NCBI RefSeq assembly: GCF_021390325.1
Contig: NZ_JAJUWU010000010.1
Span: 168,361-232,360, forward strand
Length of the DNA stretch: 64,000 bases
Reading direction: 5' to 3'
Source of the DNA: Jiella avicenniae
GTDB lineage: Bacteria; Pseudomonadota; Alphaproteobacteria; Rhizobiales; Rhizobiaceae
Shown here piece after piece: positions 8,297 to 16,814 of the stretch (position 1 is its first letter; each line of letters opens with the position of its first letter). The notes beneath the pieces were generated by a model. That model searched no databases, was not told the DNA's origin, and saw only the letters and a program-made list of their open reading frames with translations. Both the position numbers and the translations under genes were made by a program.

Positions 8297-9460
8297 TCAA
8301 CCGCGCAGCTTCGCCAACAGGGTCCGCATGCTCTTCGACATCGTTTGGTAAAGGAGCCCGAAGCCGGACATCGGCGCGGCGTGAACCAGGCCCCGGCCTT
8401 CGGCGAGGGCCGCCAGGTTGTCGGCGAAGCGGGCGAGCAGCCTGTCGACGACGTCGGCGACGATGGCCGGGCGGCCGAATTGCGACAGCGGCCCTTTCAG
8501 CCGGTAGACGAGGGCGACGACGAGGACACTCTTCTTCTGCTGCTGGCCGGCCTCGACGGCAAAGCGCATCTCGCCTTCGCCCTGCGAACGGCTGACGGGG
8601 TCGCCGCCGGCGCCGCGGACACGGCCGGACCGGCGCGCGTCGTCGTAGGCGACGAGGGCGCGGCCCCGGAAGTTGGCCCGCATGGGCCCGATCGCGACGG
8701 TGAAGCTTCCCGTCACCGGCGCGTCGGGCGAGCCCGACGGCGTTTCCAGTGCGGCGCCCGGCAGGCAGCCGACCACGCTCTCGAAATCCTGAAGCAGCGC
8801 CCAGAGCCGGTCCGGCGCGATGTCCAGAGCCAGCCGCCTCTCCAGGGACACCCCACCGTCGATCCGCTCGGGGATCGGCAGCGACGTGGCGAAGGAGGTT
8901 TCCGCTGTCCTGGCAGGCGCTTTGACAGGTGCGGTCGATGGCTCCCCGTCGTCCTTGGAGCGAAGTGCCGGCCGTTCCCGCGGCTGCAGCGAGGCGGGCG
9001 TCGGGTCGGCGAGGACGTCCGCGATGGCCGCGACGATGCCGGCATAGCCGGTGCAGCGGCAGAGATTGCCGGCGAGTTCCTCGCGGATGCGCGCCTCGTC
9101 GGCCTCCGGCAGCCGGCACACGATGTCGTAGGCGGTGGTCAGCATCCCCGGCGTGCAGAAGCCGCACTGGAGTGCGTGGTGGCGGCTGAAGGCGCCGCGC
9201 AGCCGCGTCATCAGCGGATCCTCGCCGAAGCCTTCCACCGTCTGCACCTCGGCGCCGTCGCATGTTGCCGCGAAGGTCAGGCAGGAGCGCACCGGCCGGC
9301 CGTCGACCATCAGCGTGCAGGCGCCGCACACCCCGTGTTCGCAGCCGAGATGGGTTCCCGTCAGGAGAAGATCCTCGCGCAGGAAATCGGCGAGATGGGT
9401 GCGCGGCTCGACCTCGGCGGCATGGCGTCGGCCATTGACGGTCAGGGAAATGGCGGTCAC
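8297..9460 (-). CDS. molybdenum hydroxylase [2Fe-2S] subunit fused to a CoxG-like SRPBCC domain
   Basis: A 387-residue fusion. Residues 1-155 are the small subunit of xanthine-dehydrogenase-type enzymes, with all eight cluster cysteines: C40, C45, C48, C60 (plant-type cluster) and C99, C102, C134, C136. After a Pro/Ala-rich linker (about 155-205), residues 206-387 are a CoxG-like START/SRPBCC domain, which in CO dehydrogenase operons is a separate gene. The start is GTG 9460, overlapping the TGA of the FAD-subunit gene (GTGA, 9457-9460). No better ATG exists, and GAGG lies upstream. The fusion would tether the accessory domain to the enzyme complex, possibly for maturation or membrane recruitment. 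Confidence 0.9.
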   Translation of the reverse strand: MTAISLTVNGRRHAAEVEPRTHLADFLREDLLLTGTHLGCEHGVCGACTLMVDGRPVRSCLTFAATCDGAEVQTVEGFGEDPLMTRLRGAFSRHHALQCGFCTPGMLTTAYDIVCRLPEADEARIREELAGNLCRCTGYAGIVAAIADVLADPTPASLQPRERPALRSKDDGEPSTAPVKAPARTAETSFATSLPIPERIDGGVSLERRLALDIAPDRLWALLQDFESVVGCLPGAALETPSGSPDAPVTGSFTVAIGPMRANFRGRALVAYDDARRSGRVRGAGGDPVSRSQGEGEMRFAVEAGQQQKKSVLVVALVYRLKGPLSQFGRPAIVADVVDRLLARFADNLAALAEGRGLVHAAPMSGFGLLYQTMSKSMRTLLAKLRG

Positions 9461-10287
9461 GACGGCATGTCCTCGTCTTTCGGTGCCGTCGCCGCGAGGC
9501 AGGCGCGGCGGACCGCGGCTGCGTGCAGCGCCAGGGTCGCCGGCGGGTTCGGCGCGGTGAGGCGCTTTAGCAGCGGCAGGACGGTCTCGGGATCGGCGAG
9601 AGCCGCCTGCGGATCGTCGAGGACGATCGGCGCCCGCTCGATCGCGCCGACGACGATGCGGGTCTCGCCACGCTCGGCGTCGATCAGCACGGCGGCGCTG
9701 GCCTTGGCGAACTCGCCGGCCTTCTGGGCGAATTTCCAATAGCCCCAGCGGGCGCCGGGGAGTCGTTTGCGCAAGCGGATGCCGGTGAGGACGTCGGCGG
9801 GTTCGAGCGCCGTCGACAGCGGCCCCCGGATGAAGTCGGTCATCGGCAGCGTTTTCGCACCATCCGGGCCGGCGATCACCACCTCGGCGCCGAGCGCGGT
9901 CAGCGTCACCACCCAGTCGGCGGCCGGATCGGCATGAGCGAGGCTTCCGCCGATCGTGCCGCGATTGCGCACGGCGCGATAGGCGATGCCGCGCGCGATG
10001 GCCGGCAACCAGCCCGGCGTCGCGTCGGCGACGTCGCCGTCCTCGAATTCGGCGTGGCGCAAAGCCGCACCGTAAAGCAGCGTGTCGCCCTCGTCGGTGA
10101 CGCTTCGCAGATCGCCGGCGCGCGACAGGTCGACGAGCTGGCCCGGCCGGGCGAGCCGGAGGTTGAGCATCGGCCCGAGCGACTGGCCGCCGGCGAGGAT
10201 CTTCGCCGCCCCGCCACCCGCGACGAGCTGCTGCCGTGCATCCGCGGAGGAGGTGGCCGCAGAATAGTCGAAGGGCGCCGGCTTCAT
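9457..10287 (-). CDS. molybdenum hydroxylase FAD-binding subunit
   Basis: A 276-residue medium subunit of the CoxM type, passing electrons from the iron-sulphur clusters to an acceptor through FAD. The two FAD motifs are visible: AGGQS at residues 32-36 and TIGGSLAHADPAADW near 110-125. Its ATG overlaps the TGA of the large-subunit gene (ATGA, 10284-10287), and its own stop overlaps the next start, so all three subunits are translationally coupled. Ordinary length for the family. Confidence 0.93.
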   Translation of the reverse strand: MKPAPFDYSAATSSADARQQLVAGGGAAKILAGGQSLGPMLNLRLARPGQLVDLSRAGDLRSVTDEGDTLLYGAALRHAEFEDGDVADATPGWLPAIARGIAYRAVRNRGTIGGSLAHADPAADWVVTLTALGAEVVIAGPDGAKTLPMTDFIRGPLSTALEPADVLTGIRLRKRLPGARWGYWKFAQKAGEFAKASAAVLIDAERGETRIVVGAIERAPIVLDDPQAALADPETVLPLLKRLTAPNPPATLALHAAAVRRACLAATAPKDEDMPS

Positions 10288-12647
10288 GTTCCCTGTCCCT
10301 TCCGCTCGGCAATGGCGCGCAACACCCGTTCCGGCTTGATCGGCACTTCGCCGATGCTGACGCCGAGATCGGCGAGCGCGTCGTTCACGGCATTGGCGAT
10401 GGCGGCGGGCGGGCCGATGGCGCCGGATTCGCCGATGCCCTTCTGGCCGAAGCGGGTCAGCGGCGACGGCGATTCCATGTGTTGGATGCGGATCGCCGGG
10501 ATCTCGGCGGCCCCCGGCAGGTGGTAGTCGGCGAACGTCGCGGCCATGGGCTGGCCGGAGGCGTCGAAGGCCATCTCCTCGTAGAGCGCCGTCCCGATCC
10601 CCTGTGCCGCCCCGCCGAAAACCTGGCCGTCGACGACCATCGGATTGATCATCACGCCGGCATCCTCGACGATCACGTAGTCGAGCAGCCGCACCGAGCC
10701 GGTCTCCGCATCGAGCGAGACGACGACCGCGTGGCAGGCATAGGAGAAGGTGCCGGTGTCGCGGGCCGGCTTGTAGGCCTCGGTGACTTCGAGGCCGGCG
10801 AGCTCGGCGCCTGCGGGCAGATGCTGCGGGCCGAGATACCAGAGGCGGCCGATCTCGGCGAGGGAGACTTCGCCCTGGCCGTTGACGGTGCGGGCCATGC
10901 CGCCGGCAAAGACGATCTCGCCGGCCGGCACCTGCAGGAGATGGCCGGCGATCGTCTTGATGCGTTCGCCGAGCCTGGCGGTCGCGGCGGCCACCGCACC
11001 GCCGGCCATGACCGCGCAGCGCGAACCCCAGGTTCCGGTGGAATAGGGCGTCAGCGCCGTGTCGCCGTGAACGAGGCGCACCCGGGCGATCGGCACGCCG
11101 AGCTGCTCGTGGGCGATCTGGGCGAGCGTCGTCTCGAGGCTCTGACCATGGCTCTGGACGCCGACGCGGAGTTCCAGCCCACCATCGGGGGTGAGTCGGG
11201 CGCTCGCCTGTTCGGCGCCCGGCACCATCGGGATGCCCCAGCCGGCATAGACGGACGTGCCGTGGGCGCCCTGTTCGCAGAAGATCGAAAAGCCGACGCC
11301 GACGCGCTCGCCGGCCTTCTGCCGCGCTCTGACGGCAGGAACGTCGATCGCTTCGACGGCGCGCCTGAGGGCCTCGGGATAATCGCCGCTGTCGAAATAT
11401 TTGCCCGTGATGTTGGTGAAGGGCATGGCCTCGGGCGGCACGAGGTTCTTCGCCCGGATCGCATGCGGCTCGATGCCGAGTTCACGGGCGAGCGCGTCCA
11501 TCATCAGCTCCATGGCGAAGCAGACGCCGGTGCGCGCCACGCCCCGATAGGGCAGGATGGCCGGCTTGTTGGTCGCCACAGACCAGGTGCGGCAGCGATA
11601 GCCGGCCATGCGGTAGGGGCCGGGCAGGATGCTGGCGACCTGCGCCGCCTCGAGGCAGGCGGAGAACGGATAGATCGAATAGGCGCCGGAATCGACGATC
11701 GCCTCGCAGTCGACGGCGAGCAACGTGCCGTCGGCGGCCGCATAGCCGGTGATCTCGTAGTGGTGCTCGCGGCAGTTGGCGTTGCCGGTCAGATGCTCGC
11801 GGCGATCCTCGATCCAGCGCACCGGCCGGCGCAGCGTCATCGCCGCGAAGGCGACGAACACCTCCTCGCTGGACAGGATGCCCTTGTATCCGAAGCCGCC
11901 GCCGACATCCGGCGGGATCACCCGCACCTTCTCATGGGCGAGGCCGAGGCATTCGCAAAGCCCGGTGCGCACGATATGCGGCATCTGCGTCGCGGTGTAG
12001 ACGACGAGTTGCTCGGCCTGATTGTCCCAAGTGGCGACGACGCCCCGCCCTTCCATCGGCGCCATGCACTGGCGCGAGGTGCGGTAGGTCCGCTTCACAA
12101 TCGCCGCTGCGCCGGCGATGGCGGCGTCGAAGCCATAGTCGACGGCGGTTTCCAGAAAGACGTTCTCGTCCCAGTGCTCGTGGACGAGGGGCATCTCGGC
12201 GTCGCGCGCCGTGGTCATCTCATGGATGGCGGGAAGTTCTTCCAGATCGACGATCACCGCGTCGGCGAGATCCTCGGCCTTCGCACGGGAGGTCGCGAGG
12301 CAGGCGGCGATGGCTTCGCCGACATGGCGGACCTTGGTTTCGGCGAGGATCGGCTGCACCGAGGAGCGAAAGCCGGGGAGGCCGGAATCGGCCCGAATGC
12401 CCTTCACGCCGGCGAGGTCGGCGGCGACGAAGACGTCTTCCCGGCCGTCCTCCGGCTTGGTGATCGCGCCGATGCGGGCATGGGCGAGGGGGCTGCGGAC
12501 GAAGGCGACGTCCAGCATTCCGGGGAGCTTGATGTCGGCGACGAAGCGTCCCCGGCCGGACAGGTAGCGCTCGTCCTCGAGCCGCAGGGCGGAGGCCCCG
12601 ACTCCCTGCGCCGATTTCGCCCGCGCGTCGTTCAAGCTGTCATCCAT
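10284..12647 (-). CDS. molybdenum hydroxylase large (molybdopterin) subunit, xanthine dehydrogenase family
   Basis: A 787-residue catalytic subunit carrying the molybdenum cofactor. GGGFGYKG near residue 250 is the family's cofactor loop. The active-site loop reads PYRGVART from residue 366. It lacks the AYxCSFR motif of true CO dehydrogenase and also differs from the AYRGAGR of form II proteins. The catalytic glutamate is E740 in GIGESG. The enzyme therefore probably hydroxylates an aldehyde or N-heterocycle rather than oxidising CO. ATG 12647 is preferred over ATG 12653 because GAGG is spaced about 9 bases from it. First gene of a five-gene operon behind a strong promoter at 12824-12851. 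Confidence 0.9.
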   Translation of the reverse strand: MDDSLNDARAKSAQGVGASALRLEDERYLSGRGRFVADIKLPGMLDVAFVRSPLAHARIGAITKPEDGREDVFVAADLAGVKGIRADSGLPGFRSSVQPILAETKVRHVGEAIAACLATSRAKAEDLADAVIVDLEELPAIHEMTTARDAEMPLVHEHWDENVFLETAVDYGFDAAIAGAAAIVKRTYRTSRQCMAPMEGRGVVATWDNQAEQLVVYTATQMPHIVRTGLCECLGLAHEKVRVIPPDVGGGFGYKGILSSEEVFVAFAAMTLRRPVRWIEDRREHLTGNANCREHHYEITGYAAADGTLLAVDCEAIVDSGAYSIYPFSACLEAAQVASILPGPYRMAGYRCRTWSVATNKPAILPYRGVARTGVCFAMELMMDALARELGIEPHAIRAKNLVPPEAMPFTNITGKYFDSGDYPEALRRAVEAIDVPAVRARQKAGERVGVGFSIFCEQGAHGTSVYAGWGIPMVPGAEQASARLTPDGGLELRVGVQSHGQSLETTLAQIAHEQLGVPIARVRLVHGDTALTPYSTGTWGSRCAVMAGGAVAAATARLGERIKTIAGHLLQVPAGEIVFAGGMARTVNGQGEVSLAEIGRLWYLGPQHLPAGAELAGLEVTEAYKPARDTGTFSYACHAVVVSLDAETGSVRLLDYVIVEDAGVMINPMVVDGQVFGGAAQGIGTALYEEMAFDASGQPMAATFADYHLPGAAEIPAIRIQHMESPSPLTRFGQKGIGESGAIGPPAAIANAVNDALADLGVSIGEVPIKPERVLRAIAERKGQGT

Positions 12648-12823
12648 CCGCATCGACCTCGGACAATCGTGGTGGAAACCGCGTCGGCGACGTCGCTTGC
12701 CCCTGGCTCGGCGGGCCCGGCGGGAGTGCATGTAGACCGCCGCCGTCGCCGGGCACAGCATCGACATCGACGGAACCGACGGCCCCTCGCGGTTCGGACC
12801 ATCGGCCGTCATGCCAGTTTTTC

Positions 12824-12851
12824 ATTATACTGATGATTGGTATACTGACAA
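12824..12851 (-). promoter_or_regulatory. sigma-70 promoter with repeated operator-like elements
   Basis: On the minus strand TTGTCA (12851-12846) is followed after 16 bases by a perfect TATAAT (12829-12824), reading toward the large-subunit gene. The same segment holds a direct repeat of TATACTGA (12826-12833 and 12841-12848, 15-base period), so a regulator binding there would cover the promoter. The operon's MarR protein is one candidate. Confidence 0.65.
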
Positions 12852-13042
12852 GCAATACGAGTCGCTGCCTCTGCCTTTCGGTCCATGCCCTCGGGAGTGC
12901 CCGCGACGCCCATGGTGAGATGGAAGAGGTGCCGGACAGATCGTCCGGCAGTGAAGCGACCGGGGCGAGCCCTGCTCCGAGCGGGATCGGCCGGCCCGTT
13001 GCGGCGCCGGCGGCGCAGAGTTTCCTCGCGACACGTCTTGTC

Positions 13043-13060
13043 AGTTTCAGTTTTGAAACT
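13043..13060. promoter_or_regulatory. inverted repeat AGTTTC-N6-GAAACT at the RpiR start
   Basis: A perfect 6+6 inverted repeat ends two bases before the first possible RpiR start (13062). A related TTTC-T-GAAA element with the same GAAACTT half-site occurs at 14023-14034 ahead of the transporter operon. The pair suggests an autoregulated RpiR operator. Confidence 0.4.
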
Positions 13061-13073
13061 TATGCGATGGTCC

Positions 13074-13919
13074 ATGAAAACTCTGTCCCAACGCATTCTC
13101 GACGTGATCGACGATCTCACCCGCAGCGAGCGCCGTCTGGCGGAGCTCCTTCTGCAGGATCCCGATACGCTGGTGCTGCTCACCGCCTCCGAGCTCTCCG
13201 CCAAGGCCAATGTTTCGAAGGCGACGACGGCGAGGTTCTTCAGGCGGCTCGGATATCCGAGTTCGAAGACGGCCCAGAAAGAGGCCCGCCAGGCGATCGA
13301 CGCGCCTCACCGTCGTCCGAAGCTGGACGACAGGCGCTTCGTCGCGACGAATATCAGCCAGCACCTCGCCACGGAGATGCAGAACCTCGTGCGCTCCGTG
13401 GAGCAGATGCGCTCGGACGATCTCAGCGCCGCCACCACCTTGCTGGCCCGGGGCGAAAAGCTCTGGATCGTCGGTTTCGGGGACAACTATCCGCTCGCCC
13501 ATTTCGCGCGCTCGCTGCTGATCCGGGTCAAGCCGGACATCCGGATGATCCCGATCGGCGGCTTTTCCGTGCCCGAGGAGTTCGCGTCGATCCGGGATAC
13601 CGACGTCGTCGTCGCGCTCGGCGTCGGCCGCAAGTCGCGCGGGCTGCGCTCGATCATGCGCTCGGCCAGGGCCGCCGGGGCGGGGGTGATCCTGATCACC
13701 GATCAGGCGACGCCCGCCGCCAACGACGCCGCCACCATCACTCTGCGGTGCAGGACGCAAGGGGCCAGCGTCTTCGACAGCGTGGTCGCCCCGGTCTCGC
13801 TGCTGAGCTTCCTCTGCTCGTCGCTGGCGTTGCGCATCGGCCAGGACGCGATCGACCGACTGCAGTTCATCGATCGGATCCACGAGGAATGGGGGGAGGT
13901 CCTGACGGAAGATCTTTGA
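13074..13919 (+). CDS. MurR/RpiR family transcriptional regulator
   Basis: A 281-residue regulator with an N-terminal helix-turn-helix domain (MKTLSQRILDVIDDLTRSER through NVSKATTARFFRRLG, residues 1-60) and a C-terminal sugar-isomerase (SIS) fold from about residue 110, ending in the family-typical DRLQFIDRIHEEWGE. The SIS domain usually senses a phosphosugar or similar effector. ATG 13074 gives the conserved N-terminus. ATG 13062 adds only four residues, and neither has a strong ribosome site. It stands just before a dipeptide-type importer operon on the same strand and probably controls it. Confidence 0.88.
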   Translation: MKTLSQRILDVIDDLTRSERRLAELLLQDPDTLVLLTASELSAKANVSKATTARFFRRLGYPSSKTAQKEARQAIDAPHRRPKLDDRRFVATNISQHLATEMQNLVRSVEQMRSDDLSAATTLLARGEKLWIVGFGDNYPLAHFARSLLIRVKPDIRMIPIGGFSVPEEFASIRDTDVVVALGVGRKSRGLRSIMRSARAAGAGVILITDQATPAANDAATITLRCRTQGASVFDSVVAPVSLLSFLCSSLALRIGQDAIDRLQFIDRIHEEWGEVLTEDL

Positions 13920-14249
13920 AGCCTTGCCCTGCTGCCGTCTCCGGAGGAGATGCCGTCAGGATATGACTCCTTTCATGGCCGTTCCTGCGAAAATGCCATC
14001 AAAAATGAAAATAATAACGCCTTTTCTGAAACTTTATTGACCCGCCAAGCGCGATCGATACTATCCCTCCCATGGCGGATGACCGCATGGCACTGATCGC
14101 CGGGCACGGCGTGATGGCCGGGCCATTCGTCCTCGCGTTTCACTTCGTCAAGTTCGTCCACTTCGTCCGGGGCAGGCGCGCCGCGCTCTGTCGTCCATCC
14201 TTCGTGCCCTTTCACCCGGTATCTGCCTTCCTTGAGGAGATCACGTCCC
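13920..14249. other. intergenic region with candidate promoter before the importer operon
   Basis: 330 bases. The left part is A/T-rich (13990-14040) and contains GAAAA...TTTTC (14007-14026) and TTTC-T-GAAA (14023-14031) symmetries. The right part is a long leader up to the ribosome site GAGGAGA (14235-14240). Confidence 0.45.
14037..14064 (+). promoter_or_regulatory. candidate sigma-70 promoter of the importer operon
   Basis: TTGACC at 14037-14042, a 16-base spacer, then TACTAT at 14059-14064, immediately downstream of the TTTC/GAAA symmetrical element at 14023-14034. A regulator on that element would overlap the -35 box. Confidence 0.5.
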
Positions 14250-15809
14250 ATGCCCATGCGAACGCGCCTCGGTTCCGCTCTGCTCGCTCTCGTGGCAGGC
14301 ACCGCCATTCCCGCCACGGCTTCGGCCGGAGACATCGTCTGGGCCCGCTACGGCGACATCGACACGCTCGATCCGCACCGTGCGACCAGCACGCTGTCGC
14401 TCCAGGTCTGGAGCCTGATCTACGACACGCTGCTCGCGACGGACAAGGACGGCAAGCCGGTGCCCAACCTCGCCGAATCCTGGGAAGCCAGCCCGGACGG
14501 CACCGAATATACCTTCAAGCTGCATGAAGGGGCCGTCTGCCACGACGGAACGCCGCTCGATGCGAACGACGTGAAATACACCGTCGATCGGGCCTTCGAC
14601 GAGACGAACCCGAGCGTCACCAAGGCGAGCTGGGGTCCGATCGAAAAGGTCGAGGTCGTCGATCCGACGACGGTGAAGTTCACTCTCGAAAAGCCTTTCG
14701 TCGCGCTGATCCCCTTCCTAGCCGACAGCTTCTCCTCGATCATCTGCAATTCCAACGAGGGCAAGGACGGCTTTGGCACCAGCGTCGCCATCGGCTCCGG
14801 CCCCTGGAAATTCGCCAGCTGGACCAAGGGCGACCAGATCGTTCTCGAAAAGAACCCGGACTACAAGAACTTCGGCAAGCTCGCCGACAATCCCGGCGCG
14901 CCCTACGAGGATCGCCTGCTGATCACGACGGTGCCCGAGCCGCAGGCGCGGCTGGCCGGCCTCAAGACCGGGGCGATCGACGTCGCCGAGCCGCCGCTCG
15001 ACGACGTGGCGATGCTGAAGGAGTCTGGCGACCTCGACGTCGTCACGGCCGAGAACACCGGCCAGAACGTGTTCTTCGAATTCGCCGTGCACCGGCCGCC
15101 CTTCGACGACGTGCGGGCGCGCCAGGCGGTCGCCTACGCCACCGATCCGGAAGCCGCGATCAGCCTGATCTACGGCGATCTGTCGATGCCCGAACAGTGC
15201 CCGATCTCGCGCGGCGTCTTCGGCAACGACCAGGAGTTCTGTGCGAAACACCGGCCGCAATACGATCCCGAAAAGGCCACCGAGCTTCTGGGCGAGATGG
15301 GCTACGCACCGGACAAGCCGCTCGAAGTCAATCTCCTGGTCTGGACCGGCGGCAAGCGCGACAAGCTCGCCGAGGTCTTCCAGGCGCAGCTCGCCGCGGT
15401 CGGGATCAAGGCCGACATCCAGATGATGGACATCGGCACGATGAATGCCCGCGTGCGCCAGGAGAACGAGAACCCCGAGGGCAAGGGCTCCATGGATATG
15501 ATGACCTGGTCCTGGTACGACCCGGACATCCTCTACGCCCTGTGGCATTCGCCCGGCGCCTATCGCGGCTACACCTCGCCGGAACTCGACGCGATGCTGG
15601 AAAAGACCCGCGTCCTCACCGATCAGGACGAGCGCAGGAAGGCGGTCGAGGACGTCATGGCCCATCTCCTGGAAAAGGCAATCCACGTGCCGCTCTACAC
15701 GCCCGGCTGGGAATGGGTCTTCGCGGTCCGGCCCGAGGTCGAGGGCTTCAAGGTCGCTCCCTTCGTCTATCCGATCTTCAGCGACGTGAAGATCGCCGAC
15801 AAGGACTGA
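14250..15809 (+). CDS. ABC transporter solute-binding protein, family 5 (dipeptide type)
   Basis: A 519-residue periplasmic binding protein with a Sec signal peptide (LGSALLALVAGTAIPATASA) and the family body beginning DIVWARYGDIDTLDPHRAT. The block NLAESWEASPDGTEYTFKL is the family landmark. ATG 14250 is chosen because GAGGAGA at 14235-14240 is well spaced. First structural gene of an importer operon (binding protein, two permeases, double ATPase, unknown gene), after an RpiR regulator. Peptide-like, opine-like or sugar-like ligands are all possible. A stem-loop follows the stop codon. Confidence 0.92.
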   Translation: MPMRTRLGSALLALVAGTAIPATASAGDIVWARYGDIDTLDPHRATSTLSLQVWSLIYDTLLATDKDGKPVPNLAESWEASPDGTEYTFKLHEGAVCHDGTPLDANDVKYTVDRAFDETNPSVTKASWGPIEKVEVVDPTTVKFTLEKPFVALIPFLADSFSSIICNSNEGKDGFGTSVAIGSGPWKFASWTKGDQIVLEKNPDYKNFGKLADNPGAPYEDRLLITTVPEPQARLAGLKTGAIDVAEPPLDDVAMLKESGDLDVVTAENTGQNVFFEFAVHRPPFDDVRARQAVAYATDPEAAISLIYGDLSMPEQCPISRGVFGNDQEFCAKHRPQYDPEKATELLGEMGYAPDKPLEVNLLVWTGGKRDKLAEVFQAQLAAVGIKADIQMMDIGTMNARVRQENENPEGKGSMDMMTWSWYDPDILYALWHSPGAYRGYTSPELDAMLEKTRVLTDQDERRKAVEDVMAHLLEKAIHVPLYTPGWEWVFAVRPEVEGFKVAPFVYPIFSDVKIADKD

Positions 15810-15837
15810 TCCTGCGTATCGGTCACCGACCGAAAGG

Positions 15838-15859
15838 CCGGGGCGGCGCTTCGCCCCGG
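15838..15859 (+). other. intercistronic stem-loop after the binding-protein gene
   Basis: CCGGGGCG and CGCCCCGG pair around a 6-base loop between the binding protein and the first permease. There is no T run, so it is more likely an RNA-stabilising or attenuating hairpin that keeps binding-protein levels above permease levels than a full terminator. Confidence 0.55.
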
Positions 15860-15887
15860 TCTCGCCGCTCAGCAAGAGGCTCGAACG

Positions 15888-16811
15888 ATGCTGCGGTTTC
15901 TCGGCCAGAGAGCGGCGATGGGGCTCCTGACGATCTTCGTCACCACCATTGCCGTCACGCTCCTGATCCATCTCGTGCCCGGAGATCCGGTCGAGATCAT
16001 GTACGCCCAGAGCCAGGGGACGACCCCCGAGCAGATCGAGGCGATGCGCTCCAGCCTCGGCCTCGACCAGCCGATCCCGGTCCAGTATCTCCACTTCGTC
16101 GGTCGGCTTCTGCAGGGTGATCTCGGCGTCACCATCCGCGGGCAGCAGTCCGTCGCCCAGCTGCTCCTCCAGCGCCTGCCGAACACGCTGGCGCTCGCCG
16201 CCCTCGCCATGGCGATCGCGACCCTGATCGGCATGCCGCTCGGCTTCCTCGCGGCCTACAAGCGCGGTACGCTGCTCGACGGCGTGCTGATGGTGACGGC
16301 GATCGCCGGGATCTCTATCCCGCATTTCTGGCTCGGCCTTCTGCTGCTCTTTTGGCTCGCCGTCGATCTCGGCATTCTGCCGGTGGCCGGCAGCGGTCCG
16401 CTCAACATCGTCCTGCCGGCGTTGACGCTCGGCCTCTCCAACGCCGCCATCGTCGCGCGCATGACGCGCTCGGCGATGATCGACGTGATGAGCCAGGACT
16501 TCATCCGCACGGCCCATGCCAAGGGCCTGCCCAAGAGCCGGGTGCTGCGTCGCCATGTCCTGCGCGCCGGCCTCGTCCCGGTGGTGACGGTCATGGGGCT
16601 GCAGTTCGCCTTCATGATGGGCGGGGCGATCGTGGTCGAGAACATCTTCGCCTGGAACGGCATCGGCCGCCTCGCCCTCGAGGCGATCTTCCAGCGCGAC
16701 TACCCGGTGATCCAGGGCTTCATCCTCGTCTTCGCCACGACCGTCGTCGTCGTGATGCTGGCCCTCGACGCCGTCTATGCGCTTCTCGATCCGCGCATCC
16801 GGAGAAGCTGA
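15888..16811 (+). CDS. dipeptide-type ABC transporter permease (DppB-like)
   Basis: A 307-residue inner-membrane permease. The N-terminus MLRFLGQRAAMGLLTIFVTT and the LVPGDPVEIMYAQSQG segment are typical of DppB/OppB proteins, as are the coupling motif DFIRTAHAKGLPKSRVLRRH and the ending DPRIRRS. It forms the channel with the next gene's product. The downstream start comes only 3 bases after its stop. Confidence 0.93.
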   Translation: MLRFLGQRAAMGLLTIFVTTIAVTLLIHLVPGDPVEIMYAQSQGTTPEQIEAMRSSLGLDQPIPVQYLHFVGRLLQGDLGVTIRGQQSVAQLLLQRLPNTLALAALAMAIATLIGMPLGFLAAYKRGTLLDGVLMVTAIAGISIPHFWLGLLLLFWLAVDLGILPVAGSGPLNIVLPALTLGLSNAAIVARMTRSAMIDVMSQDFIRTAHAKGLPKSRVLRRHVLRAGLVPVVTVMGLQFAFMMGGAIVVENIFAWNGIGRLALEAIFQRDYPVIQGFILVFATTVVVVMLALDAVYALLDPRIRRS

Positions 16812-16814
16812 GCC

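Larger units (their letters stand above)
12648..13061. other. divergent region between hydroxylase operon and RpiR gene
   Basis: 414 bases without a convincing gene. It holds the hydroxylase promoter and repeated TATACTGA elements (12824-12851) and, at its right end, an inverted repeat next to the RpiR start. The first 170 bases form a long untranslated leader for the minus-strand operon, with no recognised riboswitch. Confidence 0.5.

Noticed and set aside
8297..10312. A 671-residue fusion of FAD subunit and iron-sulphur subunit
   Set aside because: The upstream part of that frame is the FAD-subunit gene read out of frame; the real start is GTG 9460.
10284..12647. Aerobic CO dehydrogenase large subunit (coxL)
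   Set aside because: The active-site loop lacks the cysteine motif AYxCSFR, so the name would overstate the function; kept as a xanthine-dehydrogenase-family hydroxylase.
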